Source: UCB3 sp964415605 (GTDB lineage Bacteria > Chloroflexota > Anaerolineae > Epilineales > Epilineaceae). Taken from it: a stretch of DNA of 45,224 bases. The stretch is from assembly GCA_964415605.1 (NCBI GenBank), contig CAYQBA010000014.1:1-45224 (forward strand), written 5' to 3'. The notes below the pieces were generated by a model. That model worked only from the letters and a program-made list of their open reading frames with translations. It had not been told where the DNA came from and did not search any database. Of this stretch, positions 41,755-45,224 are shown piece by piece; the stretch's first letter is position 1, and every line of letters begins with the position of its first letter. The translations under genes were made by a program, and so were the position numbers.

Positions 41755-42180
41755 TCAGGCCTGAGACCGCAACCACTCCTCGAGGATGATGGCCGCCGCC
41801 TCGGCGTCGATCGCGGCCTTGTCGCGCCGCGTGTCAACACCGCGTGCCCGCAGCCGCGCGATCGCCGCCTCGGATGTGTATGACTCGTCCCAGCGCGCGA
41901 TCGGGACACCAAGCCGCGCGAGCTCCGGCGCCAGCCGCGCCACGAAGGCGTCGGTGGACTCGGCCTGTTCGCCGCGGTCTCCCGACGGCAGGCGCGGGTC
42001 GCCGATGACGACGCATACCGGTGCCCACTGCGCCACGCTGTCGACCACCGCCGCGCAAGCGTCGGCGCGCGCCCGATCGATCGTGGTCAGGCCACGCACC
42101 GTGATCCGCAGCGGGTCGCTGATGGCCACGCCGATGCGCCGCTCGCCAACGTCCAGCGCCATCACGCGGCCTGGGGTCAT
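41755..42180 (-). CDS. ruvX: Holliday junction resolvase-like RuvX (YqgF)
   Basis: RuvX/YqgF is an RNase H-fold nuclease linked to pre-16S rRNA 5' processing and, in some bacteria, Holliday junctions. The 141-aa protein has the metal-binding Asp in MALDVGERRIGVAISDP, the middle block VVIGDPRLPSGDRGEQA, the second acidic motif WDESYTSEAA, and the final DAEAAAIILEEWL. ATG 42180 overlaps the alaS TGA as ATGA, so it is translationally coupled to alaS. An in-frame ATG six codons later (MALDVG) is an alternative start. Confidence 0.94.
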   Translation of the reverse strand: MTPGRVMALDVGERRIGVAISDPLRITVRGLTTIDRARADACAAVVDSVAQWAPVCVVIGDPRLPSGDRGEQAESTDAFVARLAPELARLGVPIARWDESYTSEAAIARLRARGVDTRRDKAAIDAEAAAIILEEWLRSQA

Positions 42181-44828
42181 CCCCGCATGGCCCTGACGCG
42201 CGCGGGCACCGATGCCAGCGCCGCATCGAGCGCTCCCGCGTCGCGGCCGCCCGCCTCGGCCAGCGTCGGGCGCCCCCCGCCTCCCCCACCGAGGTCCGCC
42301 GCCACCTGTTTGATGAGCTGGCCGGCGTGGAGCCCGAGCCCCATGAGGTCGTCGGTGACCGCCGCCACGACCCGCGGCTGCCCCTCGATCACTGCACCCA
42401 GGACGACGACCCCCCGGCCGAGCTCGTCGCGCAGGGCATCGACCTGCGTCCGCAGCGCGCCGGCATCCGCCGCCGCGACGCGGGCAGCGAGCACCGGGAC
42501 GCCGTCGACGTCGATGGCCTGATCGGCCAGGCTCCCGGCCTGGGCGCTGGCCAGTGCCGCGCGGGCGGCTTCGAGCTCGCGCGCCAGGTCGCGGTTGCGC
42601 GCCTGCAGGTCGTCGACCCGCGCCCCGATGCCGTCGAGCGTCGGCGTCCCGAGCCGTGCCGCCAGATCGCGCAGACGTCGGAAGCGCTCGCGCCCCAGGC
42701 GCTCGGCCCCGGTGCCGGTTTGCGCCTCGATGCGCCGGATCCCGGCGGCCACGGATGACTCGGCGGTGACAACAAAGCTCCCAATCTGCCCCGTGCGCTG
42801 GAGATGCGTGCCGCCGCACAGCTCGCGGCTGGCGCCGCCGCCAATGTCGATCATCCGCACGACGTCACCGTACTTCTCGCCGAACAGCATCATGGCGCCC
42901 ATCTGGCGCGCCTCGTCCAGGGGCATCAGCGACCACTGGACGTCGAGGTCGTCGCGGATCAGCCGGTTGACGGCAGACTCGACGCGCTCGATCTCGTCGT
43001 CGGTGAGGGCCGCCAGGTGCGCGAAGTCGAACCGCAGGCGATCGGGCGCGACCAGCGAGCCGCGCTGCTGGGCGTGGGGGCCGAGGACGTCGTGCAAGGC
43101 ACGGTGCAGCAGGTGCGTGGCGGTGTGATTGCGCATCACGTCGAGCCGGCGCTCGGCGTCGACCCGTGCGGTCACGTGATCGCCACGCCGCAGGGTCCCG
43201 GACGCCAGAATGCCGTGGTGGACCGTCACCCCAGGCACGGGGCGCCGGGTGTCGGTGACGCGGAGTTGAGCACCTCCCGCGCCCTCCAGAACGCCCGTGT
43301 CGCCGACCTGCCCCCCGGATTCGGCGTAGAACGGCGTGCGGTCCAGCACGACCTCCACGACCATGCCCTCGCTGGCCTGCACGACGGGGTGGCCGTCCGC
43401 CAGCACCATGACGACCGTTCCTTCGGCCTCGACCGTGTCGTAGCCGAGGAACGTCACGTCGTCGAGCCCGAGCCGCCGATAGGCGTCCTCGTGCGCGGCC
43501 ACGCCGAAATGGCCGCTCGACCGCGCCCGATCACGCTGGGCGGACATGGCGGCCTCGAACCCCGCGTGGTCGATCCCCAGGCCGTGCTCCTCGGCTACGA
43601 TCCGGGTCAGGTCGGGGGGAAAGCCATAGGTGTCGTACAGGCGGAACACGTCGTCGCCGGGGATGGCCCTGGCGCCCTCGCCCTCGAGGCGCGAGATCAC
43701 CTCGTCGAGGATCGCCAGGCCGCTCTCCAGCGTGCGCGCGAAGCGGGCCTCCTCCACCGTGATGACCTCGCGGATCCAGTCGGCCTTCTCGCGCAGCTCG
43801 GGGTACACGTCGCCCATCTTGTCGATGACCGCGTCCGCCACGCGCGTGAGGAACGGGCCGTCGAACCCGATCATCCGCCCGAAGCGCATCGCCCGCCGCA
43901 TGATGAGGCGCAGGACGTAGTTGCGCCCGTCGTTGCCGGGCAACACGCCATCGGCGATGAGGAACGTCATGGCGCGTCCGTGATCGGCGAGCACCCGGTA
44001 TCCGGTCTGGTGCTCCAGCCGATGGGCGTCGGTGTGCGCGAGGAGCGTCTGCACGCGGTCGAGGAGCGGGCGGAAGAGGTCGGTGTCGTAGTTGGTGTAC
44101 ACGCCCTGCCGGATGGCGGCGATCCGCTCCAGGCCCATGCCCGTGTCCACCCCCGTCCGCGGCAACGGAATGCGCGAGCCGTCGGCGGTCTGGTCGTACT
44201 GCATGAACACCAGGTTCCACACCTCGAGCCAGCGGCCGCAATCGTTGTCGAGCGCCACGGAGCAGTCGGCACGCCCGCACGTACAGCGTTCCGCGCCGAA
44301 GTCGTAGTGGATCTCGCTGGTCGGTCCGCACGGGCCGGTGTCGGCCATCATCCAGAAGTTCGTCTTCTCTCCCATCCGCAACACACGGGCCGGGTCGACC
44401 CCGATGTCGTTCACCCAGGCGTCGAACGCCTCGTCGTCGTCGCGGAACACGGTGAAGACCAGGCGGTCCGGCTCGATGCCCATCTCGCGGGTCATGAAGG
44501 CATACCCCAGGCGGATCGCGTCGCGCTTGAAGTAGTCGCCGAACGAGAAGTTCCCGAGCATCTCGAAGAACGTGTGGTGGCGCGGGCTGGGGCCGACGTT
44601 CTCGAGGTCGTTGTGCTTGCCGCTGACACGCATGCACTTCTGCGCCGTCACGGCCCGGCGGTACACCCGCGACTCGAGCCCCAGAAAGGCGTCCTTGAAC
44701 TGCACCATCCCGGCATTGGTGAACAGCAGCGTGGCGTCGTCGGGCACCAAGGCCGCACTCGGCACCACCGTGTGCCCGTGGTCCTCGAAGAAGCTCAGGA
44801 AGCGTTGCCTGATCTGCGCGCTGTCCAT
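42177..44828 (-). CDS. alaS: Alanyl-tRNA synthetase
   Basis: AlaRS charges tRNA(Ala) and edits Ser- and Gly-mischarged tRNA. ATG 44828 has GGAGG 8 nt upstream. The class II core runs from residue 1 (IRQRFLSFFEDHGHTVVPSAALVP, TAQKCMRVSGKHND, PGNDGRNYVLRLIMRRA). A CTCGRADC stretch near 190 adds a Cys-rich loop seen in many AlaRS. The editing domain has the zinc set H568-x3-H572 and C671-x3-H675 (CGGTH). The C-Ala/DHHA1 domain ends LGGGGGGRPTLAEAGGRD. Length (883 aa) is normal. It leads an operon with ruvX and mltG, driven by the promoter at 44944-44916, with a leader hairpin that may attenuate transcription. Confidence 0.97.
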   Translation of the reverse strand: MDSAQIRQRFLSFFEDHGHTVVPSAALVPDDATLLFTNAGMVQFKDAFLGLESRVYRRAVTAQKCMRVSGKHNDLENVGPSPRHHTFFEMLGNFSFGDYFKRDAIRLGYAFMTREMGIEPDRLVFTVFRDDDEAFDAWVNDIGVDPARVLRMGEKTNFWMMADTGPCGPTSEIHYDFGAERCTCGRADCSVALDNDCGRWLEVWNLVFMQYDQTADGSRIPLPRTGVDTGMGLERIAAIRQGVYTNYDTDLFRPLLDRVQTLLAHTDAHRLEHQTGYRVLADHGRAMTFLIADGVLPGNDGRNYVLRLIMRRAMRFGRMIGFDGPFLTRVADAVIDKMGDVYPELREKADWIREVITVEEARFARTLESGLAILDEVISRLEGEGARAIPGDDVFRLYDTYGFPPDLTRIVAEEHGLGIDHAGFEAAMSAQRDRARSSGHFGVAAHEDAYRRLGLDDVTFLGYDTVEAEGTVVMVLADGHPVVQASEGMVVEVVLDRTPFYAESGGQVGDTGVLEGAGGAQLRVTDTRRPVPGVTVHHGILASGTLRRGDHVTARVDAERRLDVMRNHTATHLLHRALHDVLGPHAQQRGSLVAPDRLRFDFAHLAALTDDEIERVESAVNRLIRDDLDVQWSLMPLDEARQMGAMMLFGEKYGDVVRMIDIGGGASRELCGGTHLQRTGQIGSFVVTAESSVAAGIRRIEAQTGTGAERLGRERFRRLRDLAARLGTPTLDGIGARVDDLQARNRDLARELEAARAALASAQAGSLADQAIDVDGVPVLAARVAAADAGALRTQVDALRDELGRGVVVLGAVIEGQPRVVAAVTDDLMGLGLHAGQLIKQVAADLGGGGGGRPTLAEAGGRDAGALDAALASVPARVRAMRG

Positions 44829-44867
44829 CCGATCGACCTCCCGTTGCGCCGTGGCGCCAATGAAAAT

Positions 44868-44890
44868 GCCCGCCCCCTTTTGGGGCGAGC
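44868..44890 (-). terminator. Terminator-like hairpin in the alaS leader
   Basis: On the minus strand GCTCGCCCC (44890-44882) pairs with GGGGCGGGC (44876-44868), nine pairs with one G-U, around a short A-rich loop; ATTTTCATT follows. Just upstream, GGGCG (44900-44896) can instead pair with the CGCCC inside the first arm, so two exclusive folds exist. This is the layout of an attenuator. No T-box consensus is seen. Confidence 0.45.
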
Positions 44891-44915
44891 ATCCGCCCGA
44901 CCGCCGCCGGCGGCA

Positions 44916-44944
44916 ACTATAGGCCGGCGTGGAGTGTCGGGCAA
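44916..44944 (-). promoter_or_regulatory. Sigma70-type promoter of the alaS operon
   Basis: Minus-strand TTGCCC (44944-44939), exactly 17 bp, TATAGT (44921-44916). Transcription should begin near 44909, about 80 bases before ATG 44828. Confidence 0.6.
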
Positions 44945-45224
44945 GCACGGGAGCGCACGCTGCGGCCCCGGCGCCGTGGGCGTCAGAGGCCAGGGCTGGG
45001 CGCGCCCACGGCGGCCAGGCGCATGCGTAAGAGCGCCGGGGGCCCATTCCCAGCGCTCTTACGAAGGAGAGAGGCGAAGCGCCCGTGCGGTGCGGCGGTG
45101 AAGTCGGCGACGTGCCGAGCGCGTTCGTGGTCGAGCATACCGGAGATCCACGAAGCAACCACGAACCTTGGTTAAAGGAATCTCGAAGTCCTGGTGAACT
45201 TTCCTTGCCAAACGCTGGCCGACG
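44945..45224. other. Non-coding right end of the window
   Basis: From the alaS promoter to the window edge no frame on either strand resembles a gene; together with the alaS leader the gene-free stretch is 396 bases. It contains the 11-bp inverted repeat listed separately and a locally AT-richer last 60 bases that may belong to a promoter of a gene outside the window. Confidence 0.5.
45026..45063. repeat. Perfect 11-bp inverted repeat upstream of the alaS promoter
   Basis: CGTAAGAGCGC (45026-45036) and GCGCTCTTACG (45053-45063) flank a 16-nt spacer. There is no T-tract in either direction, so it could be a regulator site, a processed RNA stem, or the terminator of a gene beyond the edge. Confidence 0.6.

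Noticed and set aside
42804..45101. 765-codon open frame on the plus strand
   Set aside because: Antisense to alaS and running through the alaS promoter and leader. No recognisable motif.
44829..45224. T-box riboswitch upstream of alaS
   Set aside because: No TGGNACCGCG-type T-box sequence is present on the minus strand, and no specifier stem is evident. Only a terminator-like hairpin remains.

Overview
This is a very GC-rich chromosomal window with complete housekeeping genes and a set of unusually large exported proteins. The exported proteins have Pro/Thr linkers, right-handed beta-helices, VWA modules and short tails of the type [YF]-x-P-hydrophobic. Together with a lipoprotein family ending in a 'tract of YTFQGLTSDG' type, this style is what I associate with Chloroflexota (Anaerolineae/Ardenticatenia-like). 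That assignment is an inference from style; no rRNA is present to confirm it. I see no tRNA, rRNA, CRISPR array, IS element or prophage.

Layout. 1-10.4 kb is an exported-protein cluster: the end of a VWA protein, a complete DsbD, a CSLREA-type beta-helix protein (minus), a VWA protein with a long insertion (minus), and a 1203-aa duplicated beta-helix protein. 10.4-14.1 kb is one 1201-aa flavin/Fe-S oxidoreductase that looks like a GltD-type module fused to a ferredoxin-reductase/PyrK-type module. 14.1-18.1 kb (minus) holds a lipoprotein, rlmH, a DPM1/GtrB-like glycosyltransferase and a phosphofructokinase; the last two overlap by 4 bp. 18.3-22.7 kb holds two translationally coupled, partly paralogous exported propeller-like proteins. 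They are closed by a 17-bp perfect hairpin that also serves the convergent 1268-aa subtilisin-like protease (22.9-26.7 kb). 26.8-31.3 kb holds an AlaX-type tRNA editing protein, small membrane/stress-type proteins (holin-like, DUF493-like, TM2, PspC) and an ATPase fused to an OmpR-type winged helix. 31.6-38.9 kb holds an M14 carboxypeptidase, proS, an MTA/SAH deaminase-like amidohydrolase, an M23 peptidase and trmD. 39-40.5 kb holds a tyrosine recombinase behind a promoter containing a palindrome. 40.5-44.8 kb is the classical alaS-ruvX-mltG operon (minus), with a promoter and a terminator-like leader hairpin.

How the genes fit together. The exported proteins share a Pro/Thr linker plus [YF]-x-P tail in six of seven cases. 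In one of them this tail follows a domain resembling the 'choice-of-anchor' modules that precede C-terminal sorting signals in other phyla. This is the best candidate for an undescribed system here: a C-terminal sorting or anchoring signal. DsbD, encoded among these proteins, could maintain the redox state of their paired cysteines. The rest of the window is translation and tRNA quality control (proS, alaS, alaX, trmD, rlmH), cell-wall processing (mltG, M23) and central metabolism. One probable indel near 2991-2998 affects the ends of two convergent genes.
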